In this document: positions 54,857-62,835 of the stretch, one piece after another
How positions within the stretch are numbered: position 1 is the stretch's first letter
How the letters are laid out: each line of letters opens with the position of its first letter
Assembly: GCF_037113415.1 (NCBI RefSeq)
Contig: NZ_CP146608.1
Span: 3,319,001-3,383,000, forward strand
Source of the DNA: Devosia sp. XK-2
Lineage (GTDB): Bacteria; Pseudomonadota; Alphaproteobacteria; Rhizobiales; Devosiaceae
Reading direction: 5' to 3'
DNA: 64,000 bases
Made by a program: the position numbers and the translations under genes
Notes under the pieces: generated by a model
Seen by the model: only the letters and a program-made list of their open reading frames with translations
Told to the model about the DNA's origin: nothing
The model's database searches: none

Positions 54857-55909
54857 TCACCTTAGGAAGAACAGCACGACAAGGCCGGCAAGGTAGGTCA
54901 GCAGCACCGCCAGCGAGTCGTAGCCCATGCGCAAAATCGTCTTGTTCCGCCGCTCGGCCAGACCGACGATGAAAATCGCCGTCACCGTTATGGCGATGAT
55001 GCTGGCAAAGCCCTCATAGGGACCGGTATCGTTCATCACCGCCCCCTCACCGCCGACCAGGTCGACGATGAACAGGAAGGCAATGTCAAAGAGGTTGGTG
55101 CCGAAAATGTCGGACACGGCCATGGTGTATAGGCCTGCACGAACAGCGCTGACCACCGTGCTGACTTCCGGCAGCGAGGTCGATAGCGCCACCAGGACCG
55201 AGCCGATAAAGCTCTCGCCCAGCCCGCTTTGTTCGGCCAGCGCATCGCCGGTACGCGAGAGCAGATAACCGGCAATGATAATCGCGACGCCGGCAATGCT
55301 CGCCCGCCACACGGCCCATTTGAGCGTCTTGTCTTCGTCCTTTTTTGCGGCCTTGTCCGAGCGTTCCTTTTCCTTCTCCTCGGAGATCTCCGGATCGCTG
55401 GGCTTCCAATTGACGTCGCCCTGCACCTTGGAGAGCACATAAAGACTAAGCGCTGTTGCCGCGAGCAATAGCCACATCCACAGGCCCACACCGAGCACGG
55501 GTGTGTCCCCCACAATGATTGAGGCGGTAACGATCGAGAGCAGCAGGATTTTGAAACCTGCCTGCAAAATGACCTTGGGATCGGGGAGCACGCTGGTCAG
55601 CGCGTCCCTGCCGATCAGCAGATCGGCGACCGCCAGGATCGCCACCTGCATGGCAACGCCGCCCAGAATGGAATTGACCGCCAGGTCCGGCGCGTCGGTC
55701 GCTGCCGAAGTGATGGCCACGGCCAATTCGGGCAGTGAGGTCACCCCGCCCAGCAGCACAATGCCGATCAGTGCCTGCCCGATCCCGGTCCGCTCGCTGA
55801 TGACATTGGCATAGCGGGCAATTTTGGTCCCCGCGATCCACACCACGACCGCCGACGCGACGAAGACGCCGATATTGATCCAGACCGGGGCACTGGCGAA
55901 GTCGAGCAT
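54857..55909 (-). CDS. Na+/Ca2+ exchanger-superfamily (CaCA) antiporter
   Basis: A 350-aa membrane protein with about ten helices and two alpha repeats: GGVTSLPELAVAITSAA with VNSILGGVAMQ, and VALSTSLPEVSTVVSAVR with SDIFGTNLFD. These Ser-Leu-Pro-Glu and Asn/Gly motifs bind the exchanged cations. A charged cytoplasmic loop (about 172-200, rich in Lys/Glu/Asp) divides the halves. Its ATG overlaps the subunit II stop (TAATG), and the subunit I-III gene starts 4 bp after its own stop, so it is a true member of the oxidase operon. The exchanged ions are not deducible. Confidence 0.88.
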   Translation of the reverse strand: MLDFASAPVWINIGVFVASAVVVWIAGTKIARYANVISERTGIGQALIGIVLLGGVTSLPELAVAITSAATDAPDLAVNSILGGVAMQVAILAVADLLIGRDALTSVLPDPKVILQAGFKILLLSIVTASIIVGDTPVLGVGLWMWLLLAATALSLYVLSKVQGDVNWKPSDPEISEEKEKERSDKAAKKDEDKTLKWAVWRASIAGVAIIIAGYLLSRTGDALAEQSGLGESFIGSVLVALSTSLPEVSTVVSAVRAGLYTMAVSDIFGTNLFDIAFLFIVDLVGGEGAVMNDTGPYEGFASIIAITVTAIFIVGLAERRNKTILRMGYDSLAVLLTYLAGLVVLFFLR

Positions 55910-56895
55910 TAGCGCAATCCTTCAAGATAGAGCGCAAGATCTGCCAGTTCCGTTTCGGAAAAGGTGGCATATTCCGGCATCCGGTTTTCGGGCTTGATGT
56001 GCTGGTTGTTGACGATGAAGCGGGCAATCGCTTCGGCACTATTGGGCAGGGTCGCCGCCGCCAGCGAATGCCGGCCGCCCACATGAGTGAGGTCAGGGCC
56101 GATGGTTCCGTCCGCTCCGGTGCCGCGCACACTGTGACATCCGCCGCAGCCATTGGCCGAAAACAAGCGCTGTCCGTTCAGACCTCGTTCATTAACGGGG
56201 TCCTGGGCCGGTTCTGCCTCCGCTTCGAGCCAGGCGGAGAAATCCTCTTTTTCGTGGGCAACCACATGGAACGACATGAAAGCATGCGCCCCGCCGCAAT
56301 ATTCGGCGCACTGCCCCCGGGTGATCCCCGGCTCGGTCGCGGTCACGGTCAACACATTTGTGCGCCCCGGAATCATATCCAATTTCCCCGCCAGGCGGGG
56401 CGCCCAGAAGCTGTGAATGACGTCCGCAGTGGTCAATTCAAGGGCCACGGTCTCACCCACCGGCAGGTGAATTTCATTCGCACTTTCAATGCGTTGCCCG
56501 TCCGGCAATTGGTAAGTCACCCGCCACCACCACTGCTCGCCGCTAATGGCGATGCGCATGGTCGGCTCGCCTCCCCCCACGGCGCCACCAGCCCGCAGGA
56601 TCAGGAAGCCATAGACCAGCAGCACCGTCAGCACCGTCACCGGCAGGGCAATGCCCAGCCATTTGACGACACCCTCCCCCGCCAACCGCCGCCGAAACCC
56701 AACCGACCCGAAAATAGCCAAAGCAGCCAGCAGCAGAACCAGCGCGAAAATGACCGCGCCACCGCCAGTCATGACCCAGAACAGCGTGCTGATCTGCCCC
56801 GCCTCAGCGCCTGTGGGGTGCAGGACCGACTGCTGCGGCGAGCAGGCTGCGAGCGCCAGAGTCGGGCCCAGAATTGTGGCGGCGCGGCGCATCAT
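55909..56895 (-). CDS. ctaC: Cytochrome c oxidase subunit II with C-terminal cytochrome c domain (caa3 type)
   Basis: A 328-aa subunit. The N-terminus MRRAATILGPTLALAAC reads as a lipoprotein signal with lipobox LAAC. Two helices follow (about 34-57 and 78-101). The Cu-A site is intact: HSFWAPRLAG, then GQCAEYCGGAHAFMSFHVV. A fused c-type heme domain (CGGCHSVRGTG at about residue 245, axial Met near MPEYATF) makes this a caa3-type oxidase. Its ATG overlaps the stop of the cytochrome c gene (ATGA). Confidence 0.95.
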   Translation of the reverse strand: MMRRAATILGPTLALAACSPQQSVLHPTGAEAGQISTLFWVMTGGGAVIFALVLLLAALAIFGSVGFRRRLAGEGVVKWLGIALPVTVLTVLLVYGFLILRAGGAVGGGEPTMRIAISGEQWWWRVTYQLPDGQRIESANEIHLPVGETVALELTTADVIHSFWAPRLAGKLDMIPGRTNVLTVTATEPGITRGQCAEYCGGAHAFMSFHVVAHEKEDFSAWLEAEAEPAQDPVNERGLNGQRLFSANGCGGCHSVRGTGADGTIGPDLTHVGGRHSLAAATLPNSAEAIARFIVNNQHIKPENRMPEYATFSETELADLALYLEGLR

Positions 56896-57983
56896 GGCGC
56901 CCCCCCGTCCGTTGCCTGCGCTGCGTAATAGGTGCTCACTGCCTCGGCCTCCGCCTCTCCCAGGCGCCGGCCGATAACCGCCATGATCCGGCCCTGCGCG
57001 GAGGCGTCGCGGTAGCCACCATTGCGCCAGAGCTTGAGCTGCGTCGCCAGATATCGCGCGCTCTGCCCCCGCAACTCGGGGATCTGTGGATTGACCCCGC
57101 CATGGCAGCTATCGCAGGCAGGCACATCGTCCTCAGCCACGCCCGTTTCGGCGATCTGACGGCCAGCCGCAATGTCGTCAGCCCGCAAGGGCTCGTCCTG
57201 GCGGGGCACGGTCAAGCCCGAATAATAACGGGCAAAGGCCTCGATCTCCCCCTCGGACATGTCATGCGCCACCGGCGCCATGAAACCGCTCGCGCGAATA
57301 CCGCTGCGATATTCCGCGAGCGCCCGCGCGATGTAAGGCTCCGATAGTCCCTCCAGCCGGGGCACCAGGGCGCTGACCGGTGCCGTGCCCTCACCGCCAT
57401 GACATCGCGCGCAGCTCTCGAAGGACTGCGCGGCCGCAATCTTCTCCTCGCTCATGTTGGCGCCAATCTCCGGTCGGCCGTTCAACCGGTCGAGATAGGA
57501 GACAACCGACCAGACCTCGTCGGGCCGCCCCGAGCCGGGCCAGGCCGGCATGCCGGTATATTTGAGCCCGTGGCTGACAATCCAGAACACTTCATTGGCG
57601 CTATAATGCGCCATGGCGCCGGTCAGGTCCGGCGGGCTGGGCGTCATATGGGTATAGAGCGGATTGAGCGGCCGACCCGGGCGGCCGTGACAGGTGGAGC
57701 AGGCGCCCATCACATGCTGTTCGCCCAGGCGATAGAGATCCGGATCATCGAGCGGGGGGACCTCAATCGCGCTGGAGGCCGTCGCAATTGAACGGTCCCG
57801 CAGAACCGTGATCGCAAAATTCGTGACGGACCAATGATCGCGCGAGGCTGCGATATTATAGACGCCGGAAAGCACGAAAATGACGCTGCCCAGGATAAGG
57901 GCGCCGATCACCAGAAGAACGGCAACGCCTATCCGCTGCCAGCGTGTCAACCGCCGGACCCTGATCACCTCTTCCTCAGGCAT
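56892..57983 (-). CDS. Membrane-anchored triheme cytochrome c
   Basis: A 363-aa protein with one N-terminal helix (about 15-38, RIGVAVLLVIGALILGSVIFVL) and three CxxCH heme sites: CSTCH, CARCH and CDSCH. The start at 57983 (MPEEEVIRVRR) has AAGGGG upstream and overlaps the ctaG stop by 8 bp; a longer reading is possible. It resembles fused cytochrome c4/c5-like domains and most likely delivers electrons to the caa3 oxidase encoded next. It could instead belong to an alcohol dehydrogenase-type subunit, but the operon argues against that. Confidence 0.88.
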   Translation of the reverse strand: MPEEEVIRVRRLTRWQRIGVAVLLVIGALILGSVIFVLSGVYNIAASRDHWSVTNFAITVLRDRSIATASSAIEVPPLDDPDLYRLGEQHVMGACSTCHGRPGRPLNPLYTHMTPSPPDLTGAMAHYSANEVFWIVSHGLKYTGMPAWPGSGRPDEVWSVVSYLDRLNGRPEIGANMSEEKIAAAQSFESCARCHGGEGTAPVSALVPRLEGLSEPYIARALAEYRSGIRASGFMAPVAHDMSEGEIEAFARYYSGLTVPRQDEPLRADDIAAGRQIAETGVAEDDVPACDSCHGGVNPQIPELRGQSARYLATQLKLWRNGGYRDASAQGRIMAVIGRRLGEAEAEAVSTYYAAQATDGGAP

Positions 57984-58521
57984 GGGCCCCTTGGTCCTCA
58001 TCCAGGGATAGGAACCAGCGCCCAGCCAGCACGATACCGGCCGTGACATAGCTCAGCGGACAGGCAACCAGCATGACCAGGCCGGCCATTTGCTGGTCGG
58101 CCAGCCCGGCCCCGCTCAAAACCTCCTGCGGATGCGAAGCAGGCGGACCGAAAAGCGCGTTCGGCGCAAAAACCAGCAGGGCGCCGAGCAGGCAGAAAAG
58201 CTTGCCGGTGATCAGAAGAGCTAGGGCAGCACGCCAGCGTTCCTGCCGCGGCATCCCCGCGATTGAGGCCCAGAACCAGGCCGCGGACGCCGCCAGACTG
58301 ATATGCATCAACAGTGTCAGCGGCGGATTGGCCATGGCGGCTCCGAGCGCGGCTGGTGCATGCCATCCCCAGATCAGGGCAAGTTGCGCCGCCGTGGCCC
58401 AAGGCCACCAGCGCCAGATGCCGCTCAGGGACCAGTGCCGAGCAAGAAAATAGATGCCGGCAGGCACCAGCAGGTTCATCACCACCAGATGTTGTGCCAT
58501 GTGAATGGACAGATGACCCAT
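57976..58521 (-). CDS. ctaG: CtaG-type (caa3) cytochrome oxidase assembly protein
   Basis: A 181-aa membrane protein with about five helices. HLSIHMAQHLVVMNLLVPAG near the N-terminus and LLMHISLAASAAWFWA are typical of the Bacillus-type caa3_CtaG family, whose His/Met residues probably handle copper. It is not the Cox11-type CtaG. It is first in the operon ctaG, cytochrome c, subunit II, exchanger, subunit I-III, small membrane protein. Confidence 0.85.
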   Translation of the reverse strand: MGHLSIHMAQHLVVMNLLVPAGIYFLARHWSLSGIWRWWPWATAAQLALIWGWHAPAALGAAMANPPLTLLMHISLAASAAWFWASIAGMPRQERWRAALALLITGKLFCLLGALLVFAPNALFGPPASHPQEVLSGAGLADQQMAGLVMLVACPLSYVTAGIVLAGRWFLSLDEDQGAHA

Positions 58522-58630
58522 CGCGCCTTTGTTCCCTTACCCAAGGAACAAATCGCCCAGGCGCCAGATAGTTGCGAAATAGTTCGCCACACCTGAAATG
58601 GACCTGATGCGCACGCGCCAGCGCGCCGCG

Positions 58631-61165
58631 TCACGACTTGGTCAGGGATTGGCTGAGGTTGAAATATTCCGGCCAGCGCTCGGAGCCGGCCCGCTCAATC
58701 GCCGCCGCCAGAGAGTAAGCATTGGCCGCCTTTAATTGCCCCACTTCATCCCAGGCCACCGGTGTGGCAACTGGCGCGCCGGGGCGTGAACGGACGGACC
58801 AGGGGCAAATGGCCGTCGAGCCGCGCTCATTGCGCAGATAATCAATGAACAGACGGCCCTTGCGCTTGGCCTTGGACAGATTGGCCGTGAAACGCTCGGG
58901 CGCGTCCGCGGCCATCTGCTGGGCGAAGTCCTTGCAAAATGCCTTGACCTCCGGCCAGGCGGCAACCGGCTTGAGCGGCACGATGACATGGATACCCTTG
59001 CCACCGGATACCATCGGAAAGCTGGCAAGGCCCTGATCCTTGAGGCGGTCGCCTATCTCGAGCGCGGCACTGGTCACGGCGGAAAAATCCAGCCCCTCAT
59101 CGGGATCGATGTCAAAGACCAGCCGGTCGGGCTTTTCGACATTGTCAAAGCGCGAGCCCCAGATGTGCCATTCCAGGACATTCATCTGCGTGCCGGCCAC
59201 CAGGCCCGCCAGATCATCGACAAAGAAGTAGTCCTTGCTCTCCCCGTCCTTCTCCGCAATGGCGCGGGAGTGAAGCTGCTCGGGGAAACCGCCCGTATCG
59301 TGCTTCTGGAAAAAGCAGTGTTTGGCGCGGCCCTGTGGGCAGCGCACCAGGCTTAGCGGCCGGTTTTCAATATGGGGCAGCATGGCCTGCGCCACCGCCT
59401 CGTAATAGGCGACCAATTGCGACTTGGTGATGCCCTGGCCCGGATAGACGACACGGTTGGGCGAGGTCAGGCGGATATTTAGCTTGTCGGCAATGGCTTG
59501 GCCATCATCGTGCAGGGCCTGGCTTTTTTCCATGCGAACCTCCTTTGCCGGCTTGTCGCCACGCAGGCCGACAAAGCTGGGATGACGCAAAATCTGGTCG
59601 GCCGTCAGCTCGGCATAAGTGATTTCGGCAACCAGTTCCGGCCTGACCCATTTGGCATCGCGCGCCCGATCCTTGGGCACAGCATCAAATGGACTGGTCT
59701 TGCGCGCCAGCTTACCGAACTTCTCATTTATTTCGGCCGATACGTCCTGGCTGAAGCCAGTACCCACGCGGCCGCGATAGAGCAATTTGTCCCCTTCCCA
59801 AGTGCCCAGCAGCAGGGAGGCAAATCCGCGCCTCTTGCGCGATGGGGACCAGCCGCCAATGACGAATTCCTGGCGCTTCACACATTTGATCTTGAGCCAG
59901 CTCCTGGTGCGCTCTCCCCGATAGGGGCCATCCGCGCGTTTAGCGATGACCCCTTCATGTCCCTCGCGGCATAGGGCATCCAGAACATTCTGCCCATGTC
60001 CGCTGATATGCGAGGAATATTGAACGGGGTCTTTCATGCCCGATTTGGCCAAGAGCTTTTCAAGCTGCGCCTTGCGCTCAACCAGTGGGCGCTTGGTGAG
60101 GTCGGTGCCATTGGCCTCAAGCAGATCAAAGGCGAAATATTCCAATCGTCCGCCTCCCGAGAGGACCGATTTGAGGGTCGAGAAATCCGTGCGGCCTTTT
60201 TGGTCAAAGGCGCAGATCTCGCCATCGATGAGCGCCGACCCGATCTTGAGATTTTGTAGCGGTTCAATGAGGGCACCGAACTGCTCGGTCCTATCCGAGC
60301 CATTGCGGGTGAACAGGCGAACGGTCTCGCCCTCGATAGAGGCCAGGCAACGATAGCCATCATATTTCATTTCAAACAGCCAGCCATCACCGGCAGGCAC
60401 GCTATCGACCAGGGTCGCCAGTTGGACCGGCCGGAAGGCGGGGCTCTTGCCGCGAGCCGCCGGGCGCCCAATGCGCGTCTTCTGGTCGACCTCTTCGACT
60501 GCCTTCGGATCGGAATGCCAAACCACGTCCGCTTTGACGTAGCTATTTTTGACCGGCTCGGCACCACTGGCGATCTGCTTGAAATCGCGGCCGCTCGCAA
60601 CAGAGCGCGTAAAGCGCGTGGTCAACGTGTCCTTGTCGCGGGCATAGCTATCGCGATGCTTGATCAGCAGCCAGTTTTCACGGTCCGGCGCATTGGCGCG
60701 TTTGGTATCACGCCCCTTCATATGCGCCAGGACATATTCCCCCTTCATCCGCTCCCCGAACAGGCGGAGCTTGAGCTCTCCCTTTTCAAGGCCATCATGA
60801 GCATCTCCGATCGGCTCCCATGTACCGTGGTCCCACAACATGACCGTGCCACCACCATATTCACCCGCAGGAATTGTCCCTTCAAAGCCGCCATATTCGA
60901 GCGGATGATCTTCCACCCTGACAGCAAGGCGCTTGTCGCCCGGATTATTGGACGGCCCCCTGGTCACGGCCCAGCTTTTGAGCACACCATCCAGTTCAAT
61001 GCGAAAGTCATAATGGAGCCGCGTGGCATCGTGCTTTTGCACGACGAAAGCCCTGCGGCCGGCCTTGCCGCTTTTGGGCGCGGCACCGGTGGGCTCCTGC
61101 GTCTTGGCGAAGTTGCGCTTGGCCTTGTAGTCCTTGAGCAGATCCGCAGCTTTCCCTTCCGCCAT
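58631..61165 (-). CDS. ligD: Multifunctional DNA ligase D (non-homologous end joining)
   Basis: An 844-aa ATP-dependent ligase. Order of domains: 3'-phosphoesterase (about 35-160, with RLHYDFRIELDGVLKSWAV and HPLEYGGFEGTIPAGEYGGG), ligase (about 240-540, nucleotidyl Lys in FEMKYDGYRCLAS and motif V in WLKIKCVKRQEFVIGGW), and primase-polymerase (about 560-844, with FDIDPDEGLDFSAV and FPMVSGGKGIHVIVPL). All three activities look intact. It lies two bases after ku in one operon, a complete two-component NHEJ system. Confidence 0.97.
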   Translation of the reverse strand: MAEGKAADLLKDYKAKRNFAKTQEPTGAAPKSGKAGRRAFVVQKHDATRLHYDFRIELDGVLKSWAVTRGPSNNPGDKRLAVRVEDHPLEYGGFEGTIPAGEYGGGTVMLWDHGTWEPIGDAHDGLEKGELKLRLFGERMKGEYVLAHMKGRDTKRANAPDRENWLLIKHRDSYARDKDTLTTRFTRSVASGRDFKQIASGAEPVKNSYVKADVVWHSDPKAVEEVDQKTRIGRPAARGKSPAFRPVQLATLVDSVPAGDGWLFEMKYDGYRCLASIEGETVRLFTRNGSDRTEQFGALIEPLQNLKIGSALIDGEICAFDQKGRTDFSTLKSVLSGGGRLEYFAFDLLEANGTDLTKRPLVERKAQLEKLLAKSGMKDPVQYSSHISGHGQNVLDALCREGHEGVIAKRADGPYRGERTRSWLKIKCVKRQEFVIGGWSPSRKRRGFASLLLGTWEGDKLLYRGRVGTGFSQDVSAEINEKFGKLARKTSPFDAVPKDRARDAKWVRPELVAEITYAELTADQILRHPSFVGLRGDKPAKEVRMEKSQALHDDGQAIADKLNIRLTSPNRVVYPGQGITKSQLVAYYEAVAQAMLPHIENRPLSLVRCPQGRAKHCFFQKHDTGGFPEQLHSRAIAEKDGESKDYFFVDDLAGLVAGTQMNVLEWHIWGSRFDNVEKPDRLVFDIDPDEGLDFSAVTSAALEIGDRLKDQGLASFPMVSGGKGIHVIVPLKPVAAWPEVKAFCKDFAQQMAADAPERFTANLSKAKRKGRLFIDYLRNERGSTAICPWSVRSRPGAPVATPVAWDEVGQLKAANAYSLAAAIERAGSERWPEYFNLSQSLTKS

Positions 61166-61167
61166 GG

Positions 61168-62034
61168 TCAGCTCGCCTTCTTGCGCGAGGAGGCGGACTT
61201 GTTCGCCGACGCTTTGCCCGATGCCGCTTTCTTCTTGCCGCCGCCTTCAAGGCTCTGCTTGAGCGCCGCCATGAGATCGACCACATTTTCACCGCTCGGA
61301 CGCTCTGCGGCCTCCTCTTCGCTGGCTGTGATCTTGCGGCCCTTGGACTTCAGTTTGCGCTTGATCAGGCCACGCAGGGCATTCTGGTAGTGATCCTTGA
61401 AGGCGCCCCCGTCGAAGGGTGCCGTCTTCTTTTCAATGAGCGCTGTCGCCACCTCGAGCAATTCAGCCTCCGCCTTCTTGCCCGAAATCTGCGAGAAAAA
61501 GGGATCGGCCTTGCGGATTTCTTCCTCATAATGCAGCGTTTCCAGCATTAGCCCGGTGCCACTGGGCTTGATGGCGGCCAGATATTCCTTGCCTCGCATC
61601 GACAGTTGCCCCAACCCCACCTTTTCGGTCTTACGCAGAGCATCGCGAATGACGCGGAAAGCATCCTCGGCCAGTTCGTCGGACGGCACGACGAAATAGG
61701 TTTTGTCATAGTAGATCGGGTCGATCTCGCAGGCGCCGACAAACTGGGTCAGCTCAAGTGTCTTGCGCGTTTCAAGCTTGACCGCATCGATCTCCTCGTC
61801 GGTGAGCAGGACATAATCGCCCTTCTCATATTCGAAGCCTTTTATGATCTCGTCCTTGTCCACCGGCCCCACACCGGCCACGACCTTTTCATAGTGGATC
61901 GGCTTGCCGGTCGGCTCGTGGATCTGCCGGAAACCTGGCTTGGCACTCCTGCGCGCGGCGCTGAACAGCTCCACCGGGATGGACACAAGCGACAGGCGCA
62001 GCTGGCCTTTCCAAATCGGGCGGGTAGCGGGCAT
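61168..62034 (-). CDS. ku: Ku protein, non-homologous end joining
   Basis: A 288-aa Ku that loads on double-strand ends and recruits LigD. The start at 62034 (MPATRPIWKGQLRLSLVSIP) has GGAGG at ideal spacing. The beta-barrel core (VELFSAARRSAKPGFRQIH, YVLLTDEEIDAVKLETRKTL) is standard. The Lys/Ala/Ser-rich basic tail (after about 250) is usual in bacterial Ku and may bind DNA. Directly upstream of ligD on the same transcript. Confidence 0.97.
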   Translation of the reverse strand: MPATRPIWKGQLRLSLVSIPVELFSAARRSAKPGFRQIHEPTGKPIHYEKVVAGVGPVDKDEIIKGFEYEKGDYVLLTDEEIDAVKLETRKTLELTQFVGACEIDPIYYDKTYFVVPSDELAEDAFRVIRDALRKTEKVGLGQLSMRGKEYLAAIKPSGTGLMLETLHYEEEIRKADPFFSQISGKKAEAELLEVATALIEKKTAPFDGGAFKDHYQNALRGLIKRKLKSKGRKITASEEEAAERPSGENVVDLMAALKQSLEGGGKKKAASGKASANKSASSRKKAS

Positions 62035-62191
62035 GGGCACCTCCTCGACTCGATACACCCGATCAACGCAAGGCGCTGTTGGCCGTTCCGTTCACCTTTG
62101 CATGCGCCCGGGAACGCGGCCGGCCAGCAAGCCATTGTGGCTGGGATCGGAGGCAGTTCAGATGCAATTGGCAAGGATAGTGCTGGACCGA

Positions 62192-62581
62192 ATGCGCGCT
62201 GACGAAATTGGGCCCGGGCCGCAACTGGTTTTTTCCTCCGACGAGCACGCCGGATAGCGCCGCCGGAAGCGCGGCAGGGGATTTTCCTATTTTGCCGATA
62301 GTGGCGAACGGCCCGGAGCGGCCGAATTGGCGCAGATCAACGCTCTGGCTATTCCGCTCGCCTGGTCAGATGTGTGGATCTGCAAAGACGCCCGCGGGCA
62401 TATTCAAGCAACTGGCCGGGACGGAAAAGGACGCAAGCAATATTGCTATCACGCGCAATGGATAGCGCAACGCAGTGCCACCAAATTCGGAACTTTGGTC
62501 AAGTTTGCAAATGCTCTGCGGGGATTGCGCGAACGGGTCGAAACCGATTTGCGACGCCAGACCTTGAGCTTCGAGCGCGTC
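62192..62581 (+). pseudogene. DNA topoisomerase IB, broken 5' part
   Basis: Read in one frame from the ATG at 62192, the translation MRADEIGPGPQLVFSSDEHA continues through an in-frame TAG at 62255 into RRRKRGRGFSYF and, after residue L of LAQINALAIP, DVWICKDARGHIQATGRDGK. This is the N-terminal domain of bacterial topoisomerase IB (the family has an Ile where the stop lies). The similarity runs to LRERVETDLRRQTLSFERV (62581) and then ends abruptly in another gene's sequence. The catalytic domain is missing, so this is a remnant. Confidence 0.75.
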
Positions 62582-62806
62582 GCGGGCGTGTCAGGCAAGA
62601 CGGTGTCGCGCGTCGTCAACCGCGAGCCAAACGTTACTCCCGGTACGATCGAGAAGGTACAGTTGGCCATAGACAGCTTGGGTTATATCCCCAATCTGGC
62701 GGCCAGAAGCATTCGCTCGAGCCGCAGCAACATCATCGGCATCATTACCGACTACGTTTCGACGACACCCTATTCCGGCGACATCGTCCGAGGAATGCAG
62801 GATTGG
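62582..62806 (+). pseudogene. LacI-family regulator, internal fragment fused in frame to the topoisomerase remnant
   Basis: From AGVSGKTVSRVVNREPNVTP through LGYIPNLAARSIRSSRSNII to the GDIVRGMQDW end, about 75 residues match the DNA-binding domain, hinge and first strand of a LacI-family repressor. Its first dozen residues and the whole ligand domain are absent. The frame runs on into unrelated sequence and stops at 62866. The intact reading from 62327 (179 aa) is thus a chance chimera of two fragments. Confidence 0.75.
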
Positions 62807-62835
62807 GACCTGCTTCCAGTCCAGCGGACCATCGT

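Noticed and set aside
62255..62257. In-frame TAG in the topoisomerase remnant considered as recoding or readthrough
   Set aside because: The downstream part is truncated anyway and there is no recoding signal; a decay mutation is sufficient.
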